Of a stretch of 64,000 nucleotides of DNA, positions 1-11,873 are shown one piece after another. The position numbers were made by a program, and so were the translations under genes. The stretch's first letter is position 1. Every line of letters begins with the position of its first letter. The notes under the pieces are model-generated. The model had not been told where the DNA came from. It did no database searches and worked only from the letters and a program-made list of their open reading frames with translations. The stretch is from Salminus brasiliensis (taxonomy: Eukaryota; Chordata; Actinopteri; Characiformes; Bryconidae). Location of the stretch: contig NC_132891.1 in assembly GCF_030463535.1 (NCBI RefSeq), forward strand, positions 6,945,122 through 7,009,121, in the 5' to 3' direction.

Positions 1-716
1 ACTGATTCAAGAGCAGAGCAAATCTGAAAAACCTGCTGGAAACATCTTCAGTGATACTAGTTGTCATCAGCACATGCTAGTTTCTGTGGTGAGTTTTGTC
101 TGTTTGTTTTGGATACACTGGTTTGGGATAGACAGTACCAGCAACATGGGTGCTAATCGGCAAAACCTCCAGACTATCATCCTGCAGGACCATAGCTGGT
201 AACCCAGCTTGCAGGACTTACTGGAGTGTAGCAGAGTGTACCAGTTCAGCTATGTGCACTGAAATGTTCAGCTAAGAAACATCAGTAATAATAATATAAT
301 TAATTAATAGTAATAATTAGTAATTCAATGGTAAGGTATAGGGATGGAGTTCTGGGGGGGGGGCACTATTTTATCAGTACAGTTTTATTCATTTAACAAT
401 TTCATACAGGGGATTGTCATGGAGGAAACATGATCTATGTTTTAAATAAAGTGATGAGATTTGGGTTGAGATCACACTGTAAGTGTATGTGATAAAACGC
501 AAAACTCAGATTACAGATTTTATGTAGATCTTATATGCACATATAAGTCTCTTGCAAAAACACTAAAACAAAAACTGCATTTATTACTTCTAAAATAGTG
601 TTTTCCATCTTATCTGCTAATAATTTCATTGAATATATCCCTCTATTTTTATAATTATAATTTGGTTTTATTTAACTCATTTGTATTGGATTTGATTTCT
701 GTAATACAGACATACT
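1..716. other. AT-rich intergenic sequence
   Basis: No coding frame, splice pattern or recognised repeat is visible here. The stretch contains short TAATAA/ATTAAT-rich runs and a 10-base G run near 354. It leads directly into the minisatellite. Confidence 0.6.
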
Positions 717-2640
717 TATTAAATATTTATTGAATTGAAGGAACGCTTTATTAAATTGAGGGAATGATGTATTAAATTGAAGGAATGATTTATTAAATGA
801 GGGAATGATTTATTAAATTGAGGGAATGATTTATTAAATGAGGGAATGATTTATTAAATGAGGGAATGATTTATTAAATTGAGGGAACAATTTATTAAAT
901 TGAGGGAATGATTTATTAAATTGAGGGAATGATTTATTAAATGAGGGAACGATTTATTAAATTGAGGGAATGATGTATTAAATTGAATGATGTATTAAAT
1001 TGAAGGAATGATTTATTAAATGATGGAATGGTTTATTAAATTGAGGGAATGATTTATTAAATTGAGGGAATGATTTATTAAATGAGGGAATGATTTATTA
1101 AATTGAGGGAATGATTTATTAAATGAGGGAATTATTTATTAAATGAGGGAATGGTTTATTAAATGAGGGAATGATTTATTAAATTGAGGGAATGATTTAT
1201 TAAATGAGGGAACGATTTATTAAATTGAGGGAATGATTTATTAAATTGAGGGAACAATTTATTAAATTGAGGGAATGATTTATTAAATTGAGGGAATGAT
1301 TTATTAAATTGAGGGAACAATTTATTAAATTGAGGGAATGATTTATTAAATTGAGGGAACAATTTATTAAATTGAGGGAATGATTTATTAAATTGAGGGA
1401 ATGATGTATTAAATTGAAGGAATGATTTATTAAATGATGGAATGATTTATTAAATTGAGGGAATGATTTATTAAATGAGGGAATGATTTATTAAGTGAGG
1501 GAATGATTTATTAAATTGAGGGAATGATTTATTAAATGAGGGAATGATTTATTAAATTGAGGGAATGATTTATTAAATTGAGGGAATGATGTATTAAATT
1601 GAAGGAATGATTTATTAAATGATGGAATGATTTATTAAATTGAGGGAATGATTTATTAAATGAGGGAATGATTTATTAAGTGAGGGAATGATTTATTAAA
1701 TTGAGGGAATGATTTATTAAATGAGGGAATGATTTATTAAATTGAGGGAATGATTTATTAAGTGAGGGAATGGTTTATTAAATTGAGGGAATGATTTATT
1801 AAATGAGGGAATGATTTATTAAATTGAGGGAATGATTTATTAAGTGAGGGAATGGTTTATTAAATGAGGGAATGATTTATTAAATGAGGGCATGGTTTAT
1901 TAAATGAGGGAATGATTTATTAAATTGAGGGAATGATTTATTAAATGAGGGAACGATTTATTAAATTGAGGGAATGATTTATTAAATTGAGGGAACAATT
2001 TATTAAATTGAGGGAATGATTTATTAAATTGAGGGAATGATTTATTAAATTGAGGGAATGATTTATTAAATGAGGGAACGATTTATTAAATTGAGGGAAT
2101 GATTTATTAAATTGAGGGAACAATTTATTAAATTGAGGGAATGATTTATTAAATTGAGGGAATGATTTATTAAATTGAGGGAATGATGTATTAAATTGAA
2201 GGAATGATTTATTAAATGATGGAATGGTTTATTAAATTGAGGGAATGATTTATTAAATGAGGGAATGATTTATTAAGTGAGGGAATGATTTATTAAATTG
2301 AGGGAATGATTTATTAAGTGAGGGAATGGTTTATTAAATTGAGGGAATGATTTATTAAATGAGGGAATGATTTATTAAATTGAGGGAATGATTTATTAAG
2401 TGAGGGAATGGTTTATTAAATTGAGGGAATGATTTATTAAATGAGGGAATGATTTATTAAATTGAGGGAATGATTTATTAAGTGAGGGAATGGTTTATTA
2501 AATTGAGGGAATGATTTATTAAATGAGGGAATGATTTATTAAATTGAGGGAATGATTTATTAAGTGAGGGAATGGTTTATTAAATGAGGGAATGATTTAT
2601 TAAATGAGGGCATGGTTTATTAAATGAGGGAATGATTTAT
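717..2640. repeat. 20-21 bp minisatellite array (about 90 units)
   Basis: The array is built from head-to-tail copies of a 21-bp unit (TTTATTAAATTGAGGGAATG plus A) and a 20-bp version lacking one T. Minor variants carry GTGAGGG, GATGG, GAAGG or GAACAA. Variant units recur in the same order, giving higher-order blocks: 1401-1585 is repeated at 1586-1770, and 1681-1920 is repeated at 2401-2640 with a single mismatch seen. Open frames on the minus strand here are products of the periodicity, not genes. The array stops about 350 bp before the ptges3 start codon. Confidence 0.97.
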
Positions 2641-2989
2641 TAGTCTGAAGCAATGGTAACAGCTGAACTTCTTAAGCGACTCTTTTACACAGTCGCGCTG
2701 ACTTTACTACACACGTTTCCATGGACACGCGGCAGCTTCGTGAACGCGCCGTAGAAGACGCCAGAAAAGTGCGAGCTGCGTCACCGCGCGCAGAGCAGAG
2801 CGAGGACACGCGAGGAGGAGGCAGCAGCAGCAGCAGCAGCAGCAGCGGCGGGAGCGGCAGCAGCGCTGTTTACTACTGAGTACTTATTTACGGGTTTAGC
2901 AGAGCGCACTGCAACACACCTCCCCCGAAACGCGAGGGCACTTGGGCTTCACAGCTGTAATCTTGGGAAAGCTGAAAGTTGATACCGAC
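2641..2989 (+). promoter_or_regulatory. ptges3: ptges3 GC-rich promoter and 5' UTR region
   Basis: Base composition changes abruptly from the AT-rich minisatellite to CpG-rich DNA. There is a run of about eight CAG/GCA triplets at roughly 2821-2848, followed by GGCGGGAGCGGC. No TATA box is seen, as expected for a broadly expressed housekeeping gene. The transcription start is not determined. The segment joins exon 1, whose only coding bases are the AT of the start codon. Confidence 0.6.
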
Positions 2990-5335
2990 ATGTAAGTTTC
3001 TACTAGTGAAACGGGCGCTAACTCGTTAGCTAGCTGGGTAGCTAAGCTAACCTGCGCTACGCTAAGCTAATCGTCTGGAGGGGTTTTAGCCGGCCAAGCC
3101 AAGCTTTCCATTCAGAAGTGTGGGTCTGAGAGAGTACTGCTACGTTTAAGAGGGCTGCATGTGAGCTGTTGTCCGATTTCTGCAACAGTCTGATGGAAAC
3201 GGACATTTCTGAACGGCTGCAAATTATTCCCGCGATGTGAGAAGCTGACGGGCAGCGTTAGCATGCTGTTAATAACTGCCCGTCACGGTGGCCTCGGTTT
3301 AGCTGACTTGCTAGCTAACCGTGCACGCCTTAGTGACCGGTCAGCGGGTAATGATACATGCTATAACCGCAGTTAAAAGTTAGCCCGCTTTTCATCATGC
3401 ATGCACCCTTCATAAAGCCACGGGGAAGTCTCTTAGGTGCCTAGTTTACCGAATTAGCGATGGCTGCATTCACGAGACAGTGATGGCCTTTCCGTGTCGA
3501 CTTCCAAACGTGATTCCCTGCTGCCAGCCAGCTAGCTAGCTAGCAATCTAGCTAACTAATCTAGCACTAGTTAGCTATGCTTTTACATGCATGTTTACGA
3601 GCCTGAGCTCACGATGACTCCTCCTGCTGGCTAGCCAGTCTTTTTCCTTTTGTGCCCAGCATAAGTGCTAGCTAGCTAACTAGTCAGCCTCTCCTAAAGG
3701 TAGCTGACTAGCTAGCTAGCTAGCTAGCTGTGATGATGCAGTATCAGATGAGCACATCTTGCTAGCTAGCTAGCTCCTTGAGATTAGCTTTACTGCCCTA
3801 ATCAAACTAGCGACCTGTCTCGACCTTGAGGTCAAGATCAGCTACAGTTCATTCGGGGTCAGTGCATTCATATTGTCCACGTTTCTGTCATTGGGCTTAG
3901 CCTAATTGACCAGCACCTCTTTGCTAGCTGCTGAGGATATGCGATAGCCTGTAGGTTTGGCTAGCTAGTGTTGCCAGGGTAACGATGTCCAGCACCTGGT
4001 CCAGCTCACAATCCAGTATTCATCCCATCATTTTAGCTTAATAAAGGCAGAATTTAATGTGTATTTCTGAATTGTGTAAAGTGGTCAAGTCTAACTAAAC
4101 TGGCACTGTATTAATATGGTGGGGAATTTGATGATAACTTTAGGGTGACTTACTTGGGTGGTCTTGGGTTGGTGGCCTGATGACAAAACTAAGGCCATTG
4201 CTTGACCTACATGTCGACATTTCCACTTTGTATTTAAGCCACATATTTGCGTTGTGTAAACAGACAAATTTAGGCCGAAATGTCTCATTTTGTTGTTCCA
4301 TAGGCAGTCAGCAACTGCTAAGTGGTATGACAGACGGGACTCTGTCTTCATCGAATTCTGTGTAGAAGACAGCAGAGATGTTGAAGTGAAATTTGAGAAA
4401 TCAAAGCTTGATTTCAGGTATGTTCTCATTTCATTTACAAAATGTAAACATGAAGTTCCTTGTTTTTCACTCTGTTGTTATTTGAGCCTTTTAGCTTTAC
4501 ACCTCTTTATTGTTGATTCAGTTGTGTAGGTGGAGTTGATACCGTCAAATATCATAATGAAGTAGACCTTTTTGAGGCCATTGACCCAAATGTAAGTATA
4601 AAGCAGTTTTCAGTTTTGCGTCTGCTTGGTGACTTCAATACTTCATGTGCGAAGCTGTGTAAGATAAGAAGTCTGTTTTCTTTCGTTTGCAGGATTCTAA
4701 ACACAAACGTACCGACAGATCTGTGTTTTGTTGTCTAAGAAAAGCAGAATCGGGCAAGTCATGGCCTAGGTTAACAAAAGACAAAACAAAGGTAAGATGA
4801 CTTTTTTTTTTTTTTTCTTTTCTCTCCTTCAATTGTTTGAATGATTTTAGTACATAACCTGCTTGGGCCAAAAGATGCTGAATCACATGTCTGTCTTATC
4901 TTTCTTTTTAAGCTTAATTGGCTCAGTGTTGACTTCAATAACTGGAAAGACTGGGAAGACGATTCAGATGAAGAGTTGTCCAGCTATGACCGTTTCTCAG
5001 AGGTGTGTATAACCGATGCTAAGAAGTACTATGAAAGATGGTTTACTCCGAGAGATGGTATTACATGTTCTGTTGTGTTGCTATGCAGATGATGAACAAC
5101 ATGGGAGGAGAAGATGATCTGCCTGAAATGGATGGTGCAGATGATGTAAGATCGATTCCTTGCTGCATAAAGGACCACTTCATTCTTTTCCTTGTTTGTC
5201 ATCTGTGTAACAGGAACTGTCCTTGAGTTTTTAATGAAAACTAGTATTATGAAAGTTTGATAAAACTAATGGTTCTCTTGTTTTGCATTGCAGGAAGACT
5301 CTGCAGATAGCGATGATGAAAGTAAGTCTGAATTG

Positions 5336-5413
<78 letters not shown>

Positions 5414-5492
5414 TATTTATCTTTTTTTTTGCTTTGTTTGAGTAAAACTAACTGTAACTTTCTAAATTCCAGAGATGCCAGATCTCGAGTGA
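2990..5492 (+). CDS. ptges3: Prostaglandin E synthase 3 / p23 Hsp90 co-chaperone
   Basis: p23 binds ATP-bound Hsp90, stabilises client complexes in the cytosol and is also described as cytosolic prostaglandin E synthase. Coding exons by splice sites and phase: 2990-2991 (AT), 4304-4417, 4522-4591, 4693-4791, 4913-5002, 5089-5145, 5294-5321, 5473-5492. Together they encode 159 aa (human 160). The start codon is split AT|G across intron 1. The CS domain spans about residues 1-110, with the KWYDRRD motif (Tyr9) and WLSVDFNNWKDWEDD (Trp106). The acidic tail ends in KMPDLE, like other vertebrate p23 proteins. PEMDG at the tail start resembles the PEVDG caspase site of mammalian p23. All introns have GT-AG ends. 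Teleosts carry two ptges3 paralogues, and I cannot say whether this is a or b. Confidence 0.97.
3520..3776. repeat. CTAG/GCTA tetranucleotide-rich block in ptges3 intron 1
   Basis: GCTAGCTAGC strings occur several times, the longest at about 3706-3730, mixed with GCTAACTAG variants. The tetranucleotide CTAG is self-complementary, so each run is a palindrome on both strands. A similar cluster lies at 15655-15925. Confidence 0.85.
5337..5430. repeat. (TA)n microsatellite followed by poly-T in ptges3 intron 7
   Basis: About 27 TA dinucleotides run into a T-rich tract. They occupy over half of the 151-bp intron 7 (5322-5472) and merge with the pyrimidine-rich region before the acceptor of the last exon. 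Confidence 0.95.
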
Positions 5493-6640
5493 ATCCGCTA
5501 AGGACGTCATGTGGCAGAAACAAGGATCGTCATATAACTGTTATTTGAAGAAAAAGGCTAGTTATGAGTGGGTAATAATTATTTGGGGGGGAGAAACAAA
5601 AAACACAAAACAAGGCCTACGTTTTGAGCTGTTTTCCAAGCTCTGTGTGCCACTCAAGTGTTACACCAGAGTGGTACCATTTGCGTTGGTGGCTGTCTTC
5701 AGCCATCAGCAGTGCTGTCTTTACCTTTTTATTCTGCATGGACAATTTGAAGTTCTCCATGATGTTTTGTGGATTCTAGTTATCGTCCATTTACTCAGCA
5801 GTGGGTGTGGAGGTCGGTAGTGCAGAGAGGAAACAATCTTCGCCTTTACCCTTGGTATCAGTGAGGTTGTCCGTTATATAAAGCATACACATTGTAACCC
5901 CCAGTGATTAAACAATATATGATGCCCTTCCGTATTCACATTAGACCTGGTTCAGACTGTAAATTTCATTTCGATTTTTATGTTAATTTAATTTTTTTGT
6001 GTGTGAGAGTTCAACAGGCATTCTCCTCAGGCTTGTGCTTTTTTTCAGCTGCAAATACTAGCCAAAACATTTACTGGATCTAAACATAGCTGCATTGGAA
6101 GTTGATGAATGGGCTCGTTCTGCTTCACTGATAAACACTTTTTATAGACGTTCTAGAAGGGGGTTTTGTCCATCAAATAGCCTGCCGTGTAAATCAAATA
6201 TGTTGAAAGTACATAGTCCTGTCTGTACACATAGCTTTACGAGATGATTTCAATTCAGTAGTTACCATGCATTGTTTGTCACACTTGAAAGTGTAGCAGG
6301 CATCTGAACACTGATATCTTCCATATATGTAAAAAGAAGTGATACAATGTAAGCTTCACCACTGTACAGAACAAAAGGGTAACTTACGAATAGCTGACCA
6401 AATTGTGTTTGCACTCCTAATATCAATGCAAGTGTGACTAAAAAAAAAAAAATTATGTTGTGCTAACCTGTAACTGCAGGTTGAGGAACTTCAGTTTGTT
6501 AAACGCAGTGGGGTTTTGTCTACATATTTCTAATAAACTGTCTCTAAACAAATGCTTCACATGGTGAAGAATTTAATTTGTGTCAAGAGGAGGAAAAGCC
6601 AGTGTTTAACCTGAGTTAAAACAGCAAATGCAATAAAGCT
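5493..6640 (+). other. ptges3: ptges3 3' untranslated region
   Basis: Non-coding sequence follows the TGA stop with no further splice pattern. AATAAA polyadenylation signals are at 6532-6537 and 6632-6637. Which one is used cannot be decided from sequence. Confidence 0.6.
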
Positions 6641-7120
6641 GTTCATCAAAGTTTCTTCTGGAATTTAAAGTAGATTTTTAACAATTTCTCAATGTTGCCT
6701 AATAAGTCGTTTAAACTGATTTAATATGAAATGCTTTATTGTAGAGAAAGCAGCAGATGTAGTGACTTATTGGAAGCAATAATAGCACAATGTCTACACT
6801 ACCAATACAGGCATGTTATTTACTATTCAAAACCACAAGAACGTCTTCTGAATTTATTGTAATCTAAAACGAATGTGTCTCATAAAAGGCGTTTTATACA
6901 AATGCTTTCTGGGACGTAGCTTTTTAGAAGTGCTGAACGGTTGTGGCCGATCACCACCGTTTTTAAAGGACAAATCAGAAACTGACCAACTGCATTCCTT
7001 ACTTCTTAGTCCACTATTGATAATCCCCATCTCGTCACTCACACACAAACCTTGAATCTCCATTTTTGCCACTTTCACGTGGTTCAAAATGATAGTTACT
7101 TTGACTTTAAATTAAAAAGG

Positions 7121-7340
7121 CAATGATATACAATTATTGGGACACCTGCTTATTCATTTTTTCTTCCAAAATCAAGGGTATTAAAAAATGTTAATCCTGC
7201 CTTTGTTGAAGTAACATGCTCTACTTTTCAATGAAAGTCTTCCACTAGATTTTAGGTTGCTGTGAGGATTTGATTGCATTCAGCAACAAAACCTGTATTC
7301 AACTTCAAAACCTGTATTCTTGTTCGTAGTGTAGCCCTGT
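7121..7340 (-). repeat. Tc1-like MITE fragment
   Basis: Sequence reading TTGGGACACCTGCTTATTCA, then a fragment close to TCTAGTAGAAAGCC read in reverse and the CAATCAAATCCTCACAGCAA-type segment, matches the MITE family found in more than ten other places in this window. Only one end is present. Confidence 0.6.
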
Positions 7341-7376
7341 ATCTATGTAATCCAGGTTTTCAAACCTGTCCTAAAT

Positions 7377-7400
7377 TATTATTATTATTATTATTATTAT
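7377..7400. repeat. (TTA)n microsatellite
   Basis: Eight consecutive TTA/ATT triplets are visible. Confidence 0.95.
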
Positions 7401-7852
7401 AAATTATTTCAGTAGACAGCCAATCAGTTACATCTACAGACACTAGAATCAGGGTCTGGATTTGAAGACCTAGGTAAAACCCCCTTACCCTTCTCACTTT
7501 GACTTGTTAGCTGATTAGGATGAGGTACGTAGGAGGTTCCGGGGTGTTCCTGGACTAGGGTTGTCCTAATAGATGTGGTAAGTTCTAATAGATGTGGCCA
7601 CCAGAGGTCGCCAAGGTGCTGTACTGTGTAACACATGCTAAGTCCTTCATCCTGCAGAGGGCGTGGGTTTGAATAGTATGGAAAAAAAGGCTCCTACAAA
7701 TAGACAAACCCCTTGCCTAATAGAACAAATTTGTCTAAATATGTCTAAAGTTGTCTAATTCATTAATATTTGGACTGTAGTAAGGACTGTTTTTAACATA
7801 AGGAATAATGTGCACACACTCAGATCTGCACTTTAATGGTAGCGTCCAAATA

Positions 7853-8181
7853 CACTATATGGGCAAAAGTATTAAGACACCTCCTCATTCATTTCAGTTT
7901 CTTCTGAAATAAAGGGTATTCAAAATAATTTCTACTGGATTTTGGAGCTTGGCTGTAAAGATTTGATTGCATTTAGTGATAAGAGTGTTAGTGAGGTCAG
8001 GATGTTGGTTGATAATCACTCCACCTCATCCCAAACATACTGGATGAAGCATCATCATTCAGAAAAACACAGTGTCACTGCTCCACAGCTCAATGCTGGG
8101 GGTTTAAAACCTCTCTAGCCCACACCTGGTATTAGGCACGGTGCCAATAAGTTCATGTTAAACTTTGGACATACAGTGTAT
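7853..8181 (-). mobile_element. Tc1-like MITE, both ends present
   Basis: The left end is CACTATATGGGCAAAAGTATT and the right end reads as its near complement (TTTGGACATACAGTGTA). Internal text includes the CCTCACTAATGCT-type segment and a GCCAATAAGTTCATG segment shared with the other copies. There is no intact coding frame. The element is non-autonomous. Confidence 0.8.
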
Positions 8182-8814
8182 TCATGAATTAGACAACTTT
8201 TGCAGTAAATGATTTTTTATACAGTTATCCATTACAGACACCTTTGTTCTACCTTGAGGGGGATCTCAAAATCTAAGGCTGCAGTAATAAATGCCTGAAT
8301 ACAAAAATATGTTCAAAAGTTTGTCAAAGGTGGTGAAACATATGATGCAAACTGTGGTGTGTCGTCTTAGAACAGTGATCACCAACTGGTTTCACCTCCA
8401 ATTTAAACCTAAAGCACCTCGTCTTAAGGCAATTAAGGCAATTCAATTAATTAGATTAGATTAATTCAATTAGGGCTAAGCTCTGGAACTAAACTCTGCA
8501 GGAGGGACGGCAAATGACTCGGCTTGGTGACCTCCGCCACAGGAGATCCACTTTTGCTTCTTTTAAGAACTGATTTTGTGAATGAGGTGGGCAAGTGTGA
8601 GAAGCCTTTAAGTTCACAAGCTGTGGCAAGTTTAAAGAACTGCCATATAATGTAAATTGTACCAAAGGCCTTGTTTCCCCCAGAGACAAGAAGCATTTAG
8701 GAGCCTTTTGGTGTGTTTGTAGCCTCATATTGTACAGCAGTCCCTGTATGAACTGGACTGGACTGCACAAGTTCAACACTCTTTTACACTGAGCTGCTGT
8801 AGAGTGAAACGATG

Positions 8815-8943
8815 AGACTTCAGCTCAATATGAAGAAAACAAAGGTTGAGTTAACAGGAACTAACTTGACCACTGATGGTGAAGATGTAGAGGTGGTGGA
8901 CAGCTTTTGTCTGCTCACCAAACAACAAATGATTCAGCAGTAA
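8815..8943 (+). pseudogene. LINE reverse-transcriptase fragment
   Basis: A 42-codon frame ending at TAA reads RLQLNMKKTKVELTG, then DGEDVEVVDSFCLL. The LNMKKTK and DGEEVEVVDSF-like motifs are typical of the region C-terminal to the RT catalytic core in non-LTR retrotransposons. The rest of the element is missing, so this is a dead scrap. Confidence 0.7.
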
Positions 8944-11435
8944 AAATACTGAAGTCTTAGATCAACAGCGCAACAAGTGAATTTGCATATCCTGTACCCA
9001 GTGTAAATGCATGTGGTTAAAATCTTATACAATCCAGATAGTAGTCACATTAAGTGACCAGGTGTAAACGAGGTCTAAAAAGTCTGTCTATGTTATTGGC
9101 GGAAGTTGTAATCACACTGATGATAGTTCATGATCGTAGAATCACTTTTCACAATCGTTCATTTGCTGAAACCAAAACAGAGGTGTCTCTTCAAGGCTTC
9201 TGGTTTTGGGCAACGGAGATGCCTGAGCTGGCAGTTTGCTGAAGATGGACCTGGGACAGTATGAGGGCTATGGGATATGATGTATGTCTGTTGTGAAGCT
9301 TGTGTTGGTGTCAGCAGTCTAGGCAAGAGGTAATAGAAAAATCCCCACGCAAGCGGGTTTAAACCGCCTGCCCTGTGTTTGGGGTTTACCACCCACAAAA
9401 GGTAGCTTACCCACACACGAGCAGGGAGTAGAGACCTGTAATCCAGTACACAATAGAGACACAAACTGGTTACCATTGCAAAGTCACGGCAACTGTCAGT
9501 CCTTCAAAGTGCCTGTTTCCACACGAAGAGCACACTTCAAAACATAGAGGTGCTTCAAACAGTGCTTTGAGTGATGCCACAGAACCCAGTTAAGGGAACA
9601 GTTAATGTAACTGATTGGACACATAGCATCACACCAACCAAGGATTTCAAAGTGTAGCACAGGGAACTGGATTCAAGGTCCAGATTGGAAGACCTTTGCT
9701 ATAGAAGAACCACTTTTGGTTCCATGAATAGAAATGTGGGAGTGTGAAAGTCACCTTCACGCTCACACCTCTCTTTTACAAGCATGGTTCTTTATGGACT
9801 GAAAAGTGGTCTTCAGCTTCTGGGTGCTAGATTACATGTGTAGATCTGTGGTGCTGACTTCATCTGAAATATGGAGCAGGGAATGGTGTTAAAAAGCCAT
9901 GAAGAAATACGCTCCTTTAGACAGTCTTGCACTTTCCATTCCATGCTCTGCATTCTGCAACTATATAGTGGGCCCTTCATGTGCAGTGATTGAACCTTCA
10001 ACCCCTTCTAGCAGTTTTAACTGATGACAGTAGTTTGTATTAAATATGTTGCCTAGTAAGAGCAACAAAAATCAAAGAAGGTAACAGAAACTGTTGCTGC
10101 CAGCATTTTGTCCTCAACCCCAATGAAAAGGCAAATGCATGAGCGCAGCAGTATCCTTTCAGCGCTGGCTAGCTCTCTCCGATAGAGGCTCGACACTAGC
10201 CCCTCCTGTCCCCTCCTCTTCACCAAACATGGATTTTCCAGAGCTTTATTGGGCTTCAGGCCGACAGTCCTGCCAGCACACACAATGTAAAAACTCTGTC
10301 TAATCAGTTCTCCACCGAACCAACTGGCACAGCCCAGTGTCCATGTGTTCTGCTGCTGCAGAAAAAAACATCCAGTCTAATTTAAATCTGTTGAAAATTA
10401 TGGGTGATGGGAGGTGGGTGCAAACACAGATGTTGCCAAGTAAACAAATAAAGGGCATTACGTTCACATTTTCTGAGGAAAACAGCTTCCCCCATTACTA
10501 CTATGCTATTCCATGTTTTGTTTTAGAAAAGATCTTACCCTGTTTCCATGGATGTGAGGTATTGGCATGCCATGTAGTCAATACCTCACACACCACAGGG
10601 GAAAGATCTTCTCAGAAAAAGTGAGATGCAAAACACAAGAAATTCAAGACCAACATCTCTGACCAACGTCCATAAAAACCCTAATTACCTTCAGTCACTT
10701 TTGCACAGGATGCGTCTTTCTGAGTTCTCTTGTCCACGAGCAGGACGCTTGCGTTACAGCAATTCCGTCTGGGGCCCCTCCTGCTCAGTGAGAGGGATTG
10801 TCCACTGGTTTCTTTTTGTCAGCACTTAATCCTCACTGTGAGGGCACTGGAGCTTTTTAGGGGCCCAAATGTAGATTACTAGTTCAGCTAGAGCCAGAGG
10901 AGACAGACCACTGCCTTATGCCGCAAACTAGGCTCGGACAGTGGCCTCTAGGGCCATGTGTTCTTTATTTTTTGTCTCCTCTGTGCATTTTAGGGCCTCT
11001 TTTCTAGACAAAGCCTCATCCTGCCCGAGTGGACATTCCACAAAAAATGTAGAGCTAGATTTATTCTGGGAATCAGGACAAGGAAGAGGGACCTACTGGA
11101 CACAAGCAGATATCAAGTCATTCATATTCTAGCTTCTGTCAGCTGAAGCTCAACAATGGTTCAATTGAGGTCATTTGATTGTGGAAGTGTAAGAAACAAA
11201 ATGTACCTATAAAACTGAAGTGAAAGCGAAATGAACTTCCTTCCTTCACATGCCATCAACGACTTTGGTTGCCACCATGTCTGCAGGTTTGGTCATAGCA
11301 CCTGACCATGAACCAGGGGTTAGGCTGTCCAGGTGAGAAAGGGGTTAAGTATTTGTGTTTTGATGCGGGTATTGTCCCCACACCCCTCCCACAGGCCTGC
11401 AGGGGGATTATGGCGTCACTGTGGCCCAAGGGCAT
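8944..11435. other. Intergenic sequence between ptges3 and mip
   Basis: No gene is recognised. An imperfect hairpin lies at about 10527-10615: AAGATCTTACCCTG pairs with CAGGGGAAAGATCTT, and GTGAGGTATTG pairs with CAATACCTCAC. The rest looks like unique sequence and may hold mip regulatory DNA, but no specific site can be supported. Confidence 0.5.
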
Positions 11436-11443
11436 TATAAATA
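11436..11443 (+). promoter_or_regulatory. mip: Candidate mip TATA box
   Basis: TATAAATA lies 430 bp before the mip start codon, preceded by GTGGCCCAAGGGCAT. The distance would imply either a long 5' UTR or a 5' UTR intron; a possible acceptor (TTCTCCTTCTCAG) ends near 11825. The assignment is tentative. Confidence 0.35.
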
Positions 11444-11873
11444 CCCCCACAGGCACCCCCTGCCCCAGCAGAGAGGCTGAATGTCTGCAGGACATGCTCA
11501 ACTTTTGTCTATCCGTGTCCCTTTATCAACATTAACCTGCGCTCATATAGATGCAGACAACGGCCAGCTCCACACATCAAGCTTTATGACAACAAACAGT
11601 AGCTGTGAGGGCTTACGAGACAGATGATTGCGATCTGGTGAAATAGCGTTGCTCCATACGCGAATGCGTCTGTAGCTTAGAGAGGCATTTATGATCTTAT
11701 ATTTCCTTTGATATTTACTTGATCTTAGATTTACCTTTGTGTCCTTCCACCAGAACATAACGTTCTAGGGGAGTGTGTCCCTTTTCGGTATTTTGGTTTT
11801 ACTTGGAGGTGTTTCTCCTTCTCAGTTCAAATCCCTCCAGTTATTTTGAGATCGCCTCTGAACCTCTGCAGCC

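Noticed and set aside
1159-2123. Minus-strand open frames with FPQFNKS-type repeated peptide
   Set aside because: They arise from the 21-bp minisatellite, whose length is a multiple of three. There is no start context, splice site or homologue.
717-2640. CRISPR-like array
   Set aside because: Units are contiguous without unique spacers and the genome is vertebrate.
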